Shown: positions 26,282 through 35,211, counted from the first letter of the stretch. The stretch: DNA of 46,117 nt from Alphaproteobacteria bacterium (GCA_947458235.1 CANGYP010000004.1:1-46117); one strand, 5' to 3'. Notes: a model not told the origin generated them from the letters alone. Numbers and translations are program-made.

Positions 26282-27417
26282 TGCCTGCCAAGCCTTGGTA
26301 TACATCCATCAATACGCCCGCTTATGTTGCCGATATCGCGGCCCTCAGGCGGAATCTGGATCGCATTGCCACGCTCAAGGACAAAACAGGCTGTCAGGTT
26401 TTGCTCGCCACCAAGGCCTTTGCCCGTGTGGATCTGTTCCCCCTGATGGCCGAGGTTCTGGATGGCACAACGGCCAGCGGCCTTTACGAGGCGCGGTTGG
26501 GCTATGAAACTTTCGGCAAACAGGTCCATGTTTATGCACCAGCCTTCAGAGATCAGGATATGCTAGACATCCTGCGCTATGCGGATCATATCTATTTTAA
26601 TGCACCTGCCCAGTTGAATCATTTTCGCCACACAATCGGGGCTGATAAACACATCGGCCTGCGGGTCAATCCGGGGTATGGCCTCAGCACCGTGGGGGGG
26701 GATCTTTACAATCCCTGCGCCCCCCATTCCCGTTTTGGCACACTGGCAGACCAGCTGGGCGATGTGGATTGGGATGGGGTGGCTATTTTTCATGTGCACG
26801 CCCTGTGTGAATCCCTTCATGATGGATCTTTGGGGTTAATCCAGCATGTTTCTAAAGCCTTTGCCCCCTATCTGAAATCCGTCAAAACAGTCAATTTCGG
26901 CGGGGGACATCTTTTGAATCATCCTGACTATGATCTTTCTGCCCTTGGGGATGCCCTCAACCGTTTTCAGGATCAACACGGGGTGTCTGTGATTTTAGAA
27001 CCCGGGGGCGGGATTGTCTACAACGGCGGCTATCTGGTGGCCACGGTGTTGGACATTCATCATAATGGGATGCCCATTGCCATTTTGGATGCCTCGGCCA
27101 GTTGCCACCATCCCGACGTGATCGAGGCTGGCTATCGCGCCCCCGTCATCGGGGCGGGCCAAGCTGGTGAACATCCCTATGATTATATCTTGGCAGGCAA
27201 CACCTGTATGACAGGGGATATTTTTGGAACATACAGCTTTCCTGAACCTTTGAAGCAGGGGGATGCTCTTCTGTTCGGGGATGCACTGCATTATACCTTT
27301 GTCAAAAGCACAGTGTTTAACGGCACCCCCCTGCCCGATTTTGGAACCCTGCACGCAAACGGGGTTTACGAGGTTGTGAAACGCTTTGACGACAAAGTCT
27401 TTCGGGGGCGACTGTGA
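26281..27417 (+). CDS. nspC: carboxynorspermidine/carboxyspermidine decarboxylase
   Basis: PLP-dependent alanine-racemase-fold decarboxylase that removes the carboxyl group to release spermidine or norspermidine. The PLP lysine is Lys45 in LLATKAFARV. The C-terminal half has ILEPGGGIVYNGGYLV and the catalytic cysteine region GNTCMTGDIFGTY. The 378 residues agree with NspC. Its ATG shares one base with the dehydrogenase stop, so the two are coupled. Its end is convergent with sbtB. No other polyamine gene, such as speC or an aspartate kinase, is in view. Confidence 0.93.
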   Translation: MPAKPWYTSINTPAYVADIAALRRNLDRIATLKDKTGCQVLLATKAFARVDLFPLMAEVLDGTTASGLYEARLGYETFGKQVHVYAPAFRDQDMLDILRYADHIYFNAPAQLNHFRHTIGADKHIGLRVNPGYGLSTVGGDLYNPCAPHSRFGTLADQLGDVDWDGVAIFHVHALCESLHDGSLGLIQHVSKAFAPYLKSVKTVNFGGGHLLNHPDYDLSALGDALNRFQDQHGVSVILEPGGGIVYNGGYLVATVLDIHHNGMPIAILDASASCHHPDVIEAGYRAPVIGAGQAGEHPYDYILAGNTCMTGDIFGTYSFPEPLKQGDALLFGDALHYTFVKSTVFNGTPLPDFGTLHANGVYEVVKRFDDKVFRGRL

Positions 27418-27476
27418 CAGCCTCTGTATTGTTCATGAATTCATGATTTATGGTCAGGTTTTGACGTGACGGAGTC

Positions 27477-27782
27477 TTAAAATTTCGACGGCCGAAACAC
27501 CATGACATCGCTGACGGTGCAGATGGCCTGATGCTTGTCCAAAAAGGGCGGCAGGATGGTTTCCAAAACGGATAGCTTGGCGGCATCCAAAATGGACAGA
27601 ATCACAACCATTTGGCCCACATCGGCAATCAGCCCCTCCCCCCGCCATGCGCCTTCGGGGCCTTCGCCAGACAGGGCGGGCAAAATGGTGTATCCCGTGA
27701 CGCCGTGGGTTGCCAGCAGTTTCAGAACCTTGTCCTGTAGGGCCCCATCCACGATAATTTCCAGACGTTTTTTGGGGGTCAT
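27477..27782 (-). CDS. sbtB: PII-like protein, SbtB type
   Basis: Small ferredoxin-like PII-superfamily protein (101 aa) predicted to bind adenine nucleotides and control the neighbouring bicarbonate transporter. PII-like blocks are RLEIIVDGALQDKVLKLL, HGVTGYTILPALSGEG and the second half MVVILSILDAAKLSVLETIL. The C-terminal CGPxxC redox loop known in cyanobacterial SbtB is absent. The ATG at 27782 overlaps the sbtA stop by 4 nt. A frame from 27821 exists, but it adds residues unlike the family. Pairing with SbtA is the main basis for the name. Confidence 0.8.
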   Translation of the reverse strand: MTPKKRLEIIVDGALQDKVLKLLATHGVTGYTILPALSGEGPEGAWRGEGLIADVGQMVVILSILDAAKLSVLETILPPFLDKHQAICTVSDVMVFRPSKF

Positions 27783-28747
27783 TGGGATCCTCCAGTGAAG
27801 GCTTGGGCAAGGGCAATCCAAAGGGGAATGCCGACGATCAGATTAAAAGGAAACGTAATCCCCATGGCCAGCGTCAGGGAAATGGCGGGCTTGGCCTGTG
27901 GCAGAGCCAAACGCATGGCCGCAGGGGCGGCAATATAGGACGCACTGGCGGCGCACACCATCAACAGAGCAGCATTCCCCGCACTTAGGGACAGCACAGC
28001 CGCCAAGCCCCCTGCCATCAAGGCCCCCAGAAAAGGCATATACAGCCCAAAGGCCAGCAAACTGCCCCGCAGCAGGTGGCGGCTTTCCATCAAGCCCCGT
28101 CCAGCCACGAGGCCCATATCCAGCAAAAACAGACACAAAACCCCTTTAAACGGGGACACAACAAAGGATTCCAAGGTGTTCATGCCCTCTTGGCCCGTGA
28201 TCATGCCGATAAAAAAGGCCCCCGCCAGCAACACCACCGATCCGTTGGCCAGAATGTGGTGCCACGGCGTGGCCTCTGTTTCTGGATCATAGCGTGAGGC
28301 TAGACGCAGGGCCGTAAAAATGGCGGGGGCCTCCATCAGCGCGGCCACGGCAATCATATAGCCTTCAAAGGGAATGCCAGCGGTTTTCAGGGCTTGGGTC
28401 GCGGCAATAAAGGTGACAATACTGATGGATCCATAATGGCCCGCGATGGAGGCCGTATCCGCGGCTGGCAGTGTTGTGGTTTTGCGCAGCGCAAAAAAGG
28501 CAACAAACGGCATACATAAACTTAGCAGGAATCCTGCAAGTCCTGTCCACGCCAAATCGGGGGTGAATCCAGCGGTGCTGACTTGAACGCCCCCTTTAAA
28601 GCCAATGGCCAGCATCAAATAAAGCGACATACCCTTGGCAATGGCCGAGGGCACGGACAAATCCGATTTCATAAAAGCTGCACCCAATCCCAGCACAAAA
28701 AACAGGATCATGGGCGAAAGGAGCGTTTGCAGGGCAAGGTCCATCAT
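27779..28747 (-). CDS. sbtA: SbtA-type sodium-dependent bicarbonate transporter
   Basis: Inner-membrane permease of about ten helices in two inverted repeats, belonging to the family whose cyanobacterial member couples sodium to bicarbonate uptake. Characteristic stretches are LYLMLAIGFKGGVQV, the SIAGHYGSISIVTFIAA motif in the first half, and LDMGLVAGRGL in the second. The length of 322 residues is right. The start at 28747 (a second ATG follows) overlaps the upstream gene's stop by 4 nt, and its own stop overlaps sbtB by 4 nt. In a heterotroph it may feed carboxylases; that role is inferred. Confidence 0.88.
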   Translation of the reverse strand: MMDLALQTLLSPMILFFVLGLGAAFMKSDLSVPSAIAKGMSLYLMLAIGFKGGVQVSTAGFTPDLAWTGLAGFLLSLCMPFVAFFALRKTTTLPAADTASIAGHYGSISIVTFIAATQALKTAGIPFEGYMIAVAALMEAPAIFTALRLASRYDPETEATPWHHILANGSVVLLAGAFFIGMITGQEGMNTLESFVVSPFKGVLCLFLLDMGLVAGRGLMESRHLLRGSLLAFGLYMPFLGALMAGGLAAVLSLSAGNAALLMVCAASASYIAAPAAMRLALPQAKPAISLTLAMGITFPFNLIVGIPLWIALAQAFTGGSQ

Positions 28748-29043
28748 GACACAACAGGCCTGTTACGGGTAAAGTTGGCGGCGTAGGATTTCGGGCGCAT
28801 GGTGCGCGGATGATCGGGCAATACGGTATAGGTCCAGCCGCGCTGCTGGGCGTAGTGGATGGCATCCTCTGGGGTGTCGAAAAACAGGGTGATTTGCTCG
28901 GTGGTGTCCCCCGTGCTGATCCATCCCATCAGGGCGTTGGGGGTTTTGGGGGTTTGGGCATGGGGGTGAAGGCACCACGCCCCCCTTCCCCCTTGGCCAG
29001 ATTGCATAGCGTTTTTGGTGGGCTTGAAAATGCGAACGTGCAT
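28744..29043 (-). CDS. NDUFS4-like NADH dehydrogenase (complex I) accessory subunit
   Basis: Short protein (99 aa) of the ETC complex I subunit conserved-region family, homologous to mitochondrial NDUFS4 (18 kDa subunit). The N-terminus VRIFKPTKNAMQSGQGG, the MGWISTGDT block and the C-terminal PKSYAANF are diagnostic. It is an alphaproteobacterial accessory subunit thought to stabilise the NADH-binding arm. The stop (TGA 28746-28744) overlaps the sbtA start. carD lies 16 nt upstream. No nuo genes are in the window. Confidence 0.9.
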   Translation of the reverse strand: MHVRIFKPTKNAMQSGQGGRGAWCLHPHAQTPKTPNALMGWISTGDTTEQITLFFDTPEDAIHYAQQRGWTYTVLPDHPRTMRPKSYAANFTRNRPVVS

Positions 29044-29059
29044 GGGGGGTCCTTTGAGG

Positions 29060-29554
29060 TTAGGCGGCGTTCATCATTTCCTCTAATTTCATGGCCGCCA
29101 TATCTTCGTCGATGTTTTCAACGGCGGCCAATTCACGGGCCAAGCGATCCAGCGCGGTGCGGTAAATCTGGCGTTCGCTGTAGGATTGATCGGGCTGCTG
29201 GGAATTTTTGTACAGGTCCCGAACGACCTCGGCAATGGCGGAAGGATCGCCAGAGTTGATTTTCATTTCGTATTCCTGCGCCCGACGCGACCACATGGTT
29301 TTTTTCACGCGGGAGCGGCCTTTGAGTTTTTTCAGGGCCAAATTCATTTTATCCTCGGTGCAGACGGGGCGCAGGCCAGAGCTTTCGAGGCGGTGCATGG
29401 GCAAACGTAGCACCATGCGATCATGAGTAAAGTGAATCACGATTAAATCCACGGAGGTTCCCGCCACCTGTTGCTTTTCAATGCCCTTGACTTGTCCCAC
29501 ACCGTGGGTGGGGTAAACAACGTAATCACCGTTTTTGTAGTGTGCCTGAGCCAT
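29060..29554 (-). CDS. carD: CarD/CdnL-family transcriptional regulator
   Basis: RNA-polymerase-binding protein that stabilises open complexes, notably at rRNA promoters. The N-terminal Tudor-like RNAP-interaction domain starts with FKNGD-like HYKNGDYVVYPTHGVGQVKG. The C-terminal helical DNA-binding domain follows from about residue 70. At 164 residues it is typical. GAGGA precedes the ATG by about 7 nt. fdxA lies directly upstream, a pairing seen in many alphaproteobacteria. Confidence 0.95.
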   Translation of the reverse strand: MAQAHYKNGDYVVYPTHGVGQVKGIEKQQVAGTSVDLIVIHFTHDRMVLRLPMHRLESSGLRPVCTEDKMNLALKKLKGRSRVKKTMWSRRAQEYEMKINSGDPSAIAEVVRDLYKNSQQPDQSYSERQIYRTALDRLARELAAVENIDEDMAAMKLEEMMNAA

Positions 29555-29651
29555 AGTCTGTCCTCATGGTTTGTTGTTATGATTGTGAACGAAGAAAAAA
29601 CATTTGTCTGTGCGAAATGTTACATCCTGCAAAGAGGAATCCGTGCTTGGC

Positions 29652-29990
29652 TTATGACCCCTCCCCTGCCCCTTCGTCAAAGTGGTTTTGGAATTTATCG
29701 GGGATGCCTTTCCACATGTCGGCATCATCGGGGCGCTCGCCCTTTTGCGTGATGGTGGGCCATTGGGCGGCGTAGGTTCGGTTCAGCTCCAGCCACGCTT
29801 CGGCTCTGTCGTCGGTGTCGGGCAAAATGGCCTCGGCGGGGCATTCAGGCTCGCACACGCCGCAGTCGATGCATTCTTCGGGATCAATGACCAGCATGTT
29901 GATGCCTTCGTGAAAACAATCCACGGGGCAAACGTCCACACAGTCCATGTATTTACAGCGAATACAGTCCTCAGTGACTACAAACGTCAT
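29652..29990 (-). CDS. fdxA: 7Fe ferredoxin FdxA
   Basis: Small electron carrier (112 aa) with one 3Fe-4S and one 4Fe-4S cluster. The first cluster segment is [18 protein letters not shown] and the second is [18 protein letters not shown]-terminal extension after the second cluster is standard for FdxA. AAAGG lies before the ATG at 29990. It probably supplies low-potential electrons to unknown partners. It lies between the TerB-like gene and carD. Confidence 0.95.
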   Translation of the reverse strand: MTFVVTEDCIRCKYMDCVDVCPVDCFHEGINMLVIDPEECIDCGVCEPECPAEAILPDTDDRAEAWLELNRTYAAQWPTITQKGERPDDADMWKGIPDKFQNHFDEGAGEGS

Positions 29991-30025
29991 ATGTTTTGCC
30001 TTTCTTTATATCATTTATCATGCGT

Positions 30026-30487
30026 TCAAGACGGTTTGTCCAGCCCCGACATAACCAGAACGCTCTGGCGGATTTCGGCGGAGCGTTTATCAGACACATA
30101 TAACATGCCCGCAATTTTGCGCATCAGGGTGGACTCATGGTTGTCAATATGATTGTTGACGCACACAATCTGCCACAGCATTTCTATGATGCCTTCGCGC
30201 CCGCGTTCGTCCAGATGATCTTTCAGAACTTTGGTGGCTTTGTAGAAGTGATCGCGGCCGTCCAGACGTTCCTCGGCTTGTTGAATCAACACGTGGGCCT
30301 CGGCCAGTGTGCAGCCGAATTTTTGGGACAACAAATCCACAATGGTTTTCATTTCTACGGCATCCAGCCCCTCGTCTCGCATGGACAATTCCAGCAAGAT
30401 CATGGCGGTGGCAAGGGGAATGTCGTTGCGATCAATGCTCTGGGACGATCCCCCAAACAGTTCCTTCAGCCGATCCAACACAGACAT
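30026..30487 (-). CDS. TerB-family protein
   Basis: All-helical protein (153 aa) of the TerB/DjlA-type helical domain family. Visible family features are LATAMILLELSMRDEGLDAVE and a C-terminal metal-site-like stretch with HESTLMRKIAGMLYVSD. Stand-alone TerB proteins are common in alphaproteobacteria and usually have no link to tellurite; the function is not known. AAGGGTG lies about 10 nt upstream of the ATG. No ter operon is nearby. Confidence 0.85.
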   Translation of the reverse strand: MSVLDRLKELFGGSSQSIDRNDIPLATAMILLELSMRDEGLDAVEMKTIVDLLSQKFGCTLAEAHVLIQQAEERLDGRDHFYKATKVLKDHLDERGREGIIEMLWQIVCVNNHIDNHESTLMRKIAGMLYVSDKRSAEIRQSVLVMSGLDKPS

Positions 30488-30571
30488 GGTTTATGTACAC
30501 CCTTCATCCAAACGGGGGGTACCTTAGCACATTTTTTTGGGGGGGGATAGGGGGTTTGTCACTCGGAATTT

Positions 30572-31090
30572 TTAAAGAGCGAGGTCTTGGACACGTGGCA
30601 AGAGCATGGTGCGGAAATGAGTTAGAAATGCATTCATTTTTTGTGAGGATACGGCAAGTGCACTATCCGTAGTTTTGTTGAAATGCGCAACGAGTGCTGC
30701 TGTCATCTCAGGACAACGGACAAATGCATCGGTGATGTGGCGAAGGGCTTCCTTAGTGCACTTCAAGGCCTCGCCATTGGAGAAAAGAGAGAAAGGCGTA
30801 TCAAAACCCGAGTTTTCTGGATTTTGCAAGTTCAGTAAGATCAAAAGCCCAACTGTTTCTTTTAAGTTTTTGATGGCATCGGTTGCGATGCCCAGCGGTC
30901 CATTAAGGTCAAATCGGTTAGCTTCTAGTCCGAGGAGCTGTTTAAAAGGTGCTATCACGGCCTGCCACGGCCCCTTCGCCAGTTCTTGGAAAAAACGTGC
31001 AAATCTGGTGTCTGCTGCTGGGCTGTTGGCAGCGGCGCACGACGCGGCTACAATTGCTGCTGCCAAAAAACCAAAGGCAACGGGCACCAT
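30572..31090 (-). CDS. secreted hypothetical protein
   Basis: I do not recognise this protein of about 172 residues. It begins with a clear export signal, MVPVAFGFLAAAIVAASC, then CAAANSPAADTRF. Cleavage after AAA, or lipidation at Cys through a poor lipobox AASC, are both possible. The remainder is helical, with few charged repeats and no transmembrane segment. The frame extends to a TTG at 31114, but the ATG at 31090 with GGAG 10 nt upstream starts the signal peptide cleanly. The antisense frame is also open but lacks protein character. It sits where the upstream spc-operon genes would be expected beside secY. Confidence 0.6.
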   Translation of the reverse strand: MVPVAFGFLAAAIVAASCAAANSPAADTRFARFFQELAKGPWQAVIAPFKQLLGLEANRFDLNGPLGIATDAIKNLKETVGLLILLNLQNPENSGFDTPFSLFSNGEALKCTKEALRHITDAFVRCPEMTAALVAHFNKTTDSALAVSSQKMNAFLTHFRTMLLPRVQDLAL

Positions 31091-31215
31091 AAACTGTGAA
31101 CTCCAATTCCCCAATAATCAATCAAATCTTCCTTAGATTCTAACCGATTTTTCCTGTTGTGCCAAGGGGATTTTCATTGTTTATTTATTGGGTCGTAAAT
31201 CCGATTCTTAAATTC

Positions 31216-31243
31216 TTGACATCGTCGGGGACTGCTATACAAA
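31216..31243 (+). promoter_or_regulatory. possible promoter of the secY operon
   Basis: TTGACA (31216-31221) is followed after 16 nt by TACAAA (31238-31243), four of six matches. The neighbouring TATACA (31236-31241) would give an unusually short 14-nt spacer. Transcription would start about 25 nt before the secY ATG. A new promoter is needed here because the usual upstream ribosomal-protein genes are missing. Confidence 0.4.
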
Positions 31244-31272
31244 AGGGTCTTTCGCTTGTTTGGGAATATGTC

Positions 31273-32607
31273 ATGGTTTCTGCTGCTGAACAGCTGTCTG
31301 CCAGTTTAACACTGAGTAATTTCAGTCGCGCCACGGAATTAAAAGCCCGCATTTGGTTTACCTTGGGGGCCTTGATCATTTATCGTTTGGGGACCTATAT
31401 CCCTGTGCCTGGGCTGGATGCCAGCGTTTTAAAAGGCGTTTTTGAAAGCTATTCTGGCAGCATTCTGGGGGTTTTTGATGCCTTTGCGGGGGGCGCTTTG
31501 GGGCGGATGTCGATTTTTGCCCTGAACATCTTTCCGTACATTTCCGCATCCATCATCATCCAACTGATGACGGCCGTATCCCCCCAGTTAGGGCAATTGA
31601 AAAAAGACGGCGATTATGGTCGCACGAAATTGATTCAGTACACCCGTTATTTAACGGTGATTTTGACGGCGATTCAGGGCTATGCCATTGCCGTGGGGCT
31701 AGAGGGGATGGGCGGCTCGGCCGTTCATAATCCGGGTCTGTTTTTCCGCTTAACCACGGTGATTACCTTGGTGGGCGGCACGGTGTATCTGATGTGGCTG
31801 GGGGAGCAAATCACCATCCGCGGCATCGGCAATGGGATTTCCCTGATTATTTTTGCGGGGATTGTGGCCCATTTGCCCGTTGGCCTTAGTTCTCTGCTAA
31901 CTTTGGGCTGGACGGGGCAGATATCGTCCCTGTCCGTTTTGATGTTCGTTTTGCTGGCCGTTGGCGTGATTGTGGCCGTGGTGTATATGGAACGCGCCCA
32001 GCGCCGCATCACCATCCAATATCCCAAACGTCAGGTGGGCCAGCAGGTTTATGGGGCCCAGAGTTCTCACTTGCCCCTGAAATTGAACACGGCGGGGGTG
32101 ATTCCCCCCATTTTTGCCAACGCTTTGTTGGTGATTCCAGCCTCGATTCTGCAGTTTAGCGGCGGACAGAGTTCTATGTCTTGGGTGAATGATGCCGTGG
32201 CGATGCTGGGGCATGGGCAGCCGCTGTATATGTTGGTGTATGCATCCTTGATTATCTTTTTCTGTTTTTTCTATACGTCCATTGTGTTTAATCCAGTGGA
32301 GGTTGCGGACAATTTGAAAAAGAACACGGCCTTTATCCCAGGCATTCGTCCGGGGAAGGCGACGGCATCTTATATTGATAGTTTATTAACCCGTTTGACG
32401 GTTTTTGGGGCGGGTTATCTGGTGTTGGTGTGTTTGCTACCCGAGTTTTTGATGGCCGAATATAGCATTCCCTTTTATTTTGGGGGGACAAGTTTGCTGA
32501 TTGTGGTGACGGTGGTGATGGATACCATCAACCATATCAATTCCCATCTGCTGGTCCACCAATACGATGGATTGATGAAAAAAAACAAGCTGGTTAAGGG
32601 ACGGTGA
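31273..32607 (+). CDS. secY: preprotein translocase subunit SecY
   Basis: Ten-helix channel subunit of the SecYEG translocon. Family markers are YRLGTYIPVPGLD, FALNIFPYISASIIIQL, LTAIQGYAIAVGLEGM and the RRITIQYPKRQVGQ loop. A longer frame begins at 31159, but it would add residues not found in SecY. The ATG at 31273, with GGGAAT upstream, gives 444 residues, the normal length. adk begins at its stop codon. This is the tail of the spc operon, but rplO and rpmD are not upstream: the flanking gene is an opposite-strand hypothetical. Confidence 0.97.
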   Translation: MVSAAEQLSASLTLSNFSRATELKARIWFTLGALIIYRLGTYIPVPGLDASVLKGVFESYSGSILGVFDAFAGGALGRMSIFALNIFPYISASIIIQLMTAVSPQLGQLKKDGDYGRTKLIQYTRYLTVILTAIQGYAIAVGLEGMGGSAVHNPGLFFRLTTVITLVGGTVYLMWLGEQITIRGIGNGISLIIFAGIVAHLPVGLSSLLTLGWTGQISSLSVLMFVLLAVGVIVAVVYMERAQRRITIQYPKRQVGQQVYGAQSSHLPLKLNTAGVIPPIFANALLVIPASILQFSGGQSSMSWVNDAVAMLGHGQPLYMLVYASLIIFFCFFYTSIVFNPVEVADNLKKNTAFIPGIRPGKATASYIDSLLTRLTVFGAGYLVLVCLLPEFLMAEYSIPFYFGGTSLLIVVTVVMDTINHINSHLLVHQYDGLMKKNKLVKGR

Positions 32608-32609
32608 AG

Positions 32610-33281
32610 ATGCGTATCGTTTTATTTGGTCCACCAGGGGCGGGTAAGGGTACCCAAGCGGATGCTCTCTCTGCCCATTATGGCATTCCCAAGTTGGCCA
32701 CGGGAGATATGCTGCGTGCGGCGGTAAAAGCTGGCACAAAGGTAGGTCTGCAGGCCAAAACTCTGATGGATCAGGGGGCCTTTATTCCCGATGACGTGAT
32801 GATTGATTTGGTGTCCGAGCGCTTGGATGCCCCCGATTGTCAGACGGGGTTTATTTTGGATGGGTTTCCTCGGACGCTGTCTCAGGCGGAATCTTTGCAT
32901 AACATTCTGGACACAAAGCACACCCCCCTAACGGCAGTCATTGTGTTTGATGTGGATGAAAAAGCCCTCATCGAAAGAATCGAGGGCCGTTTCAGCTGCG
33001 CCACTTGCGGCGCGGGCTATCACCAGATGTTTCATCCCCCTAAAATTGAGGATGTGTGTGATGTTTGCGGCGGGACGTCCTTTACCAGACGTTCTGATGA
33101 TCGGGGGGAGGTGGTGATTTCCCGTCTGCGTCTGTATCACGATCAAACGTTGCCCATTTTGCCGTTTTATAAAACGCTGGGATTGCTGCGCACCGTTGAC
33201 GGTATGGCCCCCATAGAATCCGTGCGCCGTTCTATTTTTGAAGAACTTGAAGAAAGAGCGTTGACAACGGCGGCAAAGTAA
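32610..33281 (+). CDS. adk: adenylate kinase, zinc-LID form
   Basis: Interconverts ATP plus AMP and two ADP. The P-loop GPPGAGKGT is at residues 7-15, and FILDGFPRT forms part of the AMP site. The LID carries four cysteines (Cys130, 133, 150 and 153), so it is a zinc-stabilised LID rather than the hydrogen-bonded enterobacterial type. A GTG at 32604 overlaps the secY stop, but AAGGG sits 9 nt before the ATG at 32610, which is preferred. It has 223 residues. It is in the usual secY-adk-rpsM order. Confidence 0.96.
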   Translation: MRIVLFGPPGAGKGTQADALSAHYGIPKLATGDMLRAAVKAGTKVGLQAKTLMDQGAFIPDDVMIDLVSERLDAPDCQTGFILDGFPRTLSQAESLHNILDTKHTPLTAVIVFDVDEKALIERIEGRFSCATCGAGYHQMFHPPKIEDVCDVCGGTSFTRRSDDRGEVVISRLRLYHDQTLPILPFYKTLGLLRTVDGMAPIESVRRSIFEELEERALTTAAK

Positions 33282-33343
33282 CTAATATGCTTTCTCTTTT
33301 CACGTGTTGTGATGATTGTTTTTAAATAAGGAGTTTTAAGCCT

Positions 33344-33718
33344 GTGGCCCGTATTTCCGGTGTTAACATTCCTACAGCAAAGCGTCTGGTGATTGCTTTG
33401 ACGTACATTCACGGCATCGGCCCTGCCGTTGCCCGATCCATCTGCACAGCCGTGGGCGTTGACCCCTCGGTGCGCGTTCATCAGCTTAGTGATGCGGATA
33501 TTTTGAAGATCCGTTCCTATATTGACGAAAACGTGGTTGTGGAGGGTGACCTGCGCCGCGAGGTTTCCATGAACATCAAGCGATTGACGGATCTGGCCTG
33601 CTATCGTGGCCTGCGTCACCGCAAGCGTCTGCCCGTTCGGGGCCAGCGTACATCCAGTAATGCCCGTACCCGCAAAGGGAAAGCCGTGGCCATTGCCGGT
33701 AAGAAGAAAACATCATAG
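33344..33718 (+). CDS. rpsM: 30S ribosomal protein S13
   Basis: Head protein of the 30S subunit that contacts the P-site tRNA through its C-terminal tail and forms bridges to the 50[14 protein letters not shown] and [20 protein letters not shown] are typical, and the tail [14 protein letters not shown] is basic. The start codon is GTG at 33344 with AAGGAG upstream. It has 124 residues. rpmJ, often found before rpsM elsewhere, is not seen in the 62-nt gap after adk. Confidence 0.97.
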   Translation: MARISGVNIPTAKRLVIALTYIHGIGPAVARSICTAVGVDPSVRVHQLSDADILKIRSYIDENVVVEGDLRREVSMNIKRLTDLACYRGLRHRKRLPVRGQRTSSNARTRKGKAVAIAGKKKTS

Positions 33719-33731
33719 TGGATTTTAGCAT

Positions 33732-34130
33732 ATGGCCAAAGCAAAGCAGCAAACGGCGCGTCTGAAGCGTTCGGAGCGTAAAAATATCTCTGTGGGTGTG
33801 GTTCACGTGAATTCCACCTTTAACAACACCATCATTACCATCACCGATCAGCAGGGCAACACCATTGCGTGGTCCACATCGGGTGCCAATGGCTTTAAAG
33901 GGGCGCGGAAATCCACCCCCTACGCCGCGCAGGTTGCCGCCGAAAAGGCCGCCCGCGATGCCATGGAGCACGGCATGAAAACCGTGGATGTTCAGGTCAA
34001 TGGTCCGGGTTCGGGTCGCGAATCGGCTTTGCGTGCATTGCAGACGGCTGGTTTTATTGTGTCTTCCATTCGTGACGTGACGCCGATTCCCCACAATGGG
34101 TGTCGTCCTCCGAAGCGTCGTCGTGTTTAA
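33732..34130 (+). CDS. rpsK: 30S ribosomal protein S11
   Basis: Platform protein of the 30S subunit near the 690 loop of 16S r[21 protein letters not shown] and the C-terminal [11 protein letters not shown] are diagnostic. It has 132 residues. It begins 13 nt after rpsM and precedes rpoA as in the alpha operon. Nothing is unusual. Confidence 0.97.
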   Translation: MAKAKQQTARLKRSERKNISVGVVHVNSTFNNTIITITDQQGNTIAWSTSGANGFKGARKSTPYAAQVAAEKAARDAMEHGMKTVDVQVNGPGSGRESALRALQTAGFIVSSIRDVTPIPHNGCRPPKRRRV

Positions 34131-34154
34131 TATTCAGGGCTAAAGGTGAAAAGT

Positions 34155-35174
34155 ATGCTGCAAGAAAACTGGCAAGCGTTGATTAAGCCCACGTCGATGA
34201 AAATCGCTCGGGATGCCTCTAATAAAAATGCCGCTACCATCGTGGTGGAGCCTCTGGAGCGGGGCTTTGGTGTGACGTTGGGCAATGCCCTGCGTCGTGT
34301 ATTGCTTTCCTCTTTGCAGGGGGCTGCCATTACCAATGTGACGTTTAAAAATGTTTTGCATGAATTCTCCTCCATCAACGGCGTGCGGGAAGATGTGACG
34401 GACATTATTTTAAACCTGAAAACCATTGCCGTGTCCGTGCTCAGCGAGGGTCGTAAAAAACTTTCCTTAAAAGCCAAGGGCCCTTGTGTCGTTACTGCGG
34501 GCATGATTTCCCTGCCCCACGATGTTCAGATTAAAAATCCTGAGATTGTGATTTGCACACTGGATAAAGACGCCGAGCTGGATGCCGAATTGTTGGTGGA
34601 AACTGGCAAAGGGTATGTGCCTGCCAATGAAAACCTGCCTAAGGATGCCCCTTTGGGTCTGATTCCCATTGATGCCATCTACAGCCCCGTACAGCGCGTA
34701 GCCTTTCGCGTTGAAGGGGCTCGGGTGGGTCAGGTCACCGATTATGACAAACTGTTGCTAAGTGTGGAAACCAACGGAACCCTTTCCCCAGAAGACGCCG
34801 TGGGTTTGGCCAGTCGCATTATTCAGGATCAGCTTCAGCCCTTTATTGCCTTCGAAGAGCCAGCCCGTGGTCATGCCCGCCCAGATGATCACCCCGATAT
34901 TCCTTTTAACAAAAACCTTTTGCGTAAAGTGGAGGATCTAGAATTATCCGTTCGTGCTGCGAACTGTCTGCGCAACGATAACATTGTGTATATCGGGGAT
35001 TTGGTTTTAAAAACGGAATACGAAATGCTGCGCACGCCTAATTTTGGCCGTAAATCCTTGAATGAAATCAAAGACGAGCTGGAAAAGCTAGGTTTGGGTC
35101 TGGGTATGGAAATTCCCGACTGGCCCCCAGAAAACATCGAAGATTTATCCAAGCGCATAGAAGAACCCTTCTAA
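34155..35174 (+). CDS. rpoA: RNA polymerase alpha subunit
   Basis: Assembly scaffold and activator target of RNA polymerase. The N-terminal dimerisation domain contains [20 protein letters not shown], and the C-terminal domain has [15 protein letters not shown] and [24 protein letters not shown] at 34146 is in frame, but AAAGGTG lies before the ATG at 34155, giving [12 protein letters not shown] and the standard 339 residues. Confidence 0.98.
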   Translation: MLQENWQALIKPTSMKIARDASNKNAATIVVEPLERGFGVTLGNALRRVLLSSLQGAAITNVTFKNVLHEFSSINGVREDVTDIILNLKTIAVSVLSEGRKKLSLKAKGPCVVTAGMISLPHDVQIKNPEIVICTLDKDAELDAELLVETGKGYVPANENLPKDAPLGLIPIDAIYSPVQRVAFRVEGARVGQVTDYDKLLLSVETNGTLSPEDAVGLASRIIQDQLQPFIAFEEPARGHARPDDHPDIPFNKNLLRKVEDLELSVRAANCLRNDNIVYIGDLVLKTEYEMLRTPNFGRKSLNEIKDELEKLGLGLGMEIPDWPPENIEDLSKRIEEPF

Positions 35175-35211
35175 GCCCAGCATAAAGCCCAACCCATAAA
35201 GGTGATGTGTC

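Noticed and set aside
30675-31136. 153-codon plus-strand frame opposite the secreted hypothetical
   Set aside because: No signal, domain or ribosome site, while the opposite frame has a clean export signal. The choice is still not certain.
31159-31272. N-terminal extension of SecY
   Set aside because: It would cross the likely promoter and add residues absent from SecY; the ATG at 31273 has a ribosome site and gives normal length.
33576-34094. 172-codon minus-strand frame across rpsM and rpsK
   Set aside because: It is antisense to ribosomal protein genes with perfect family matches.
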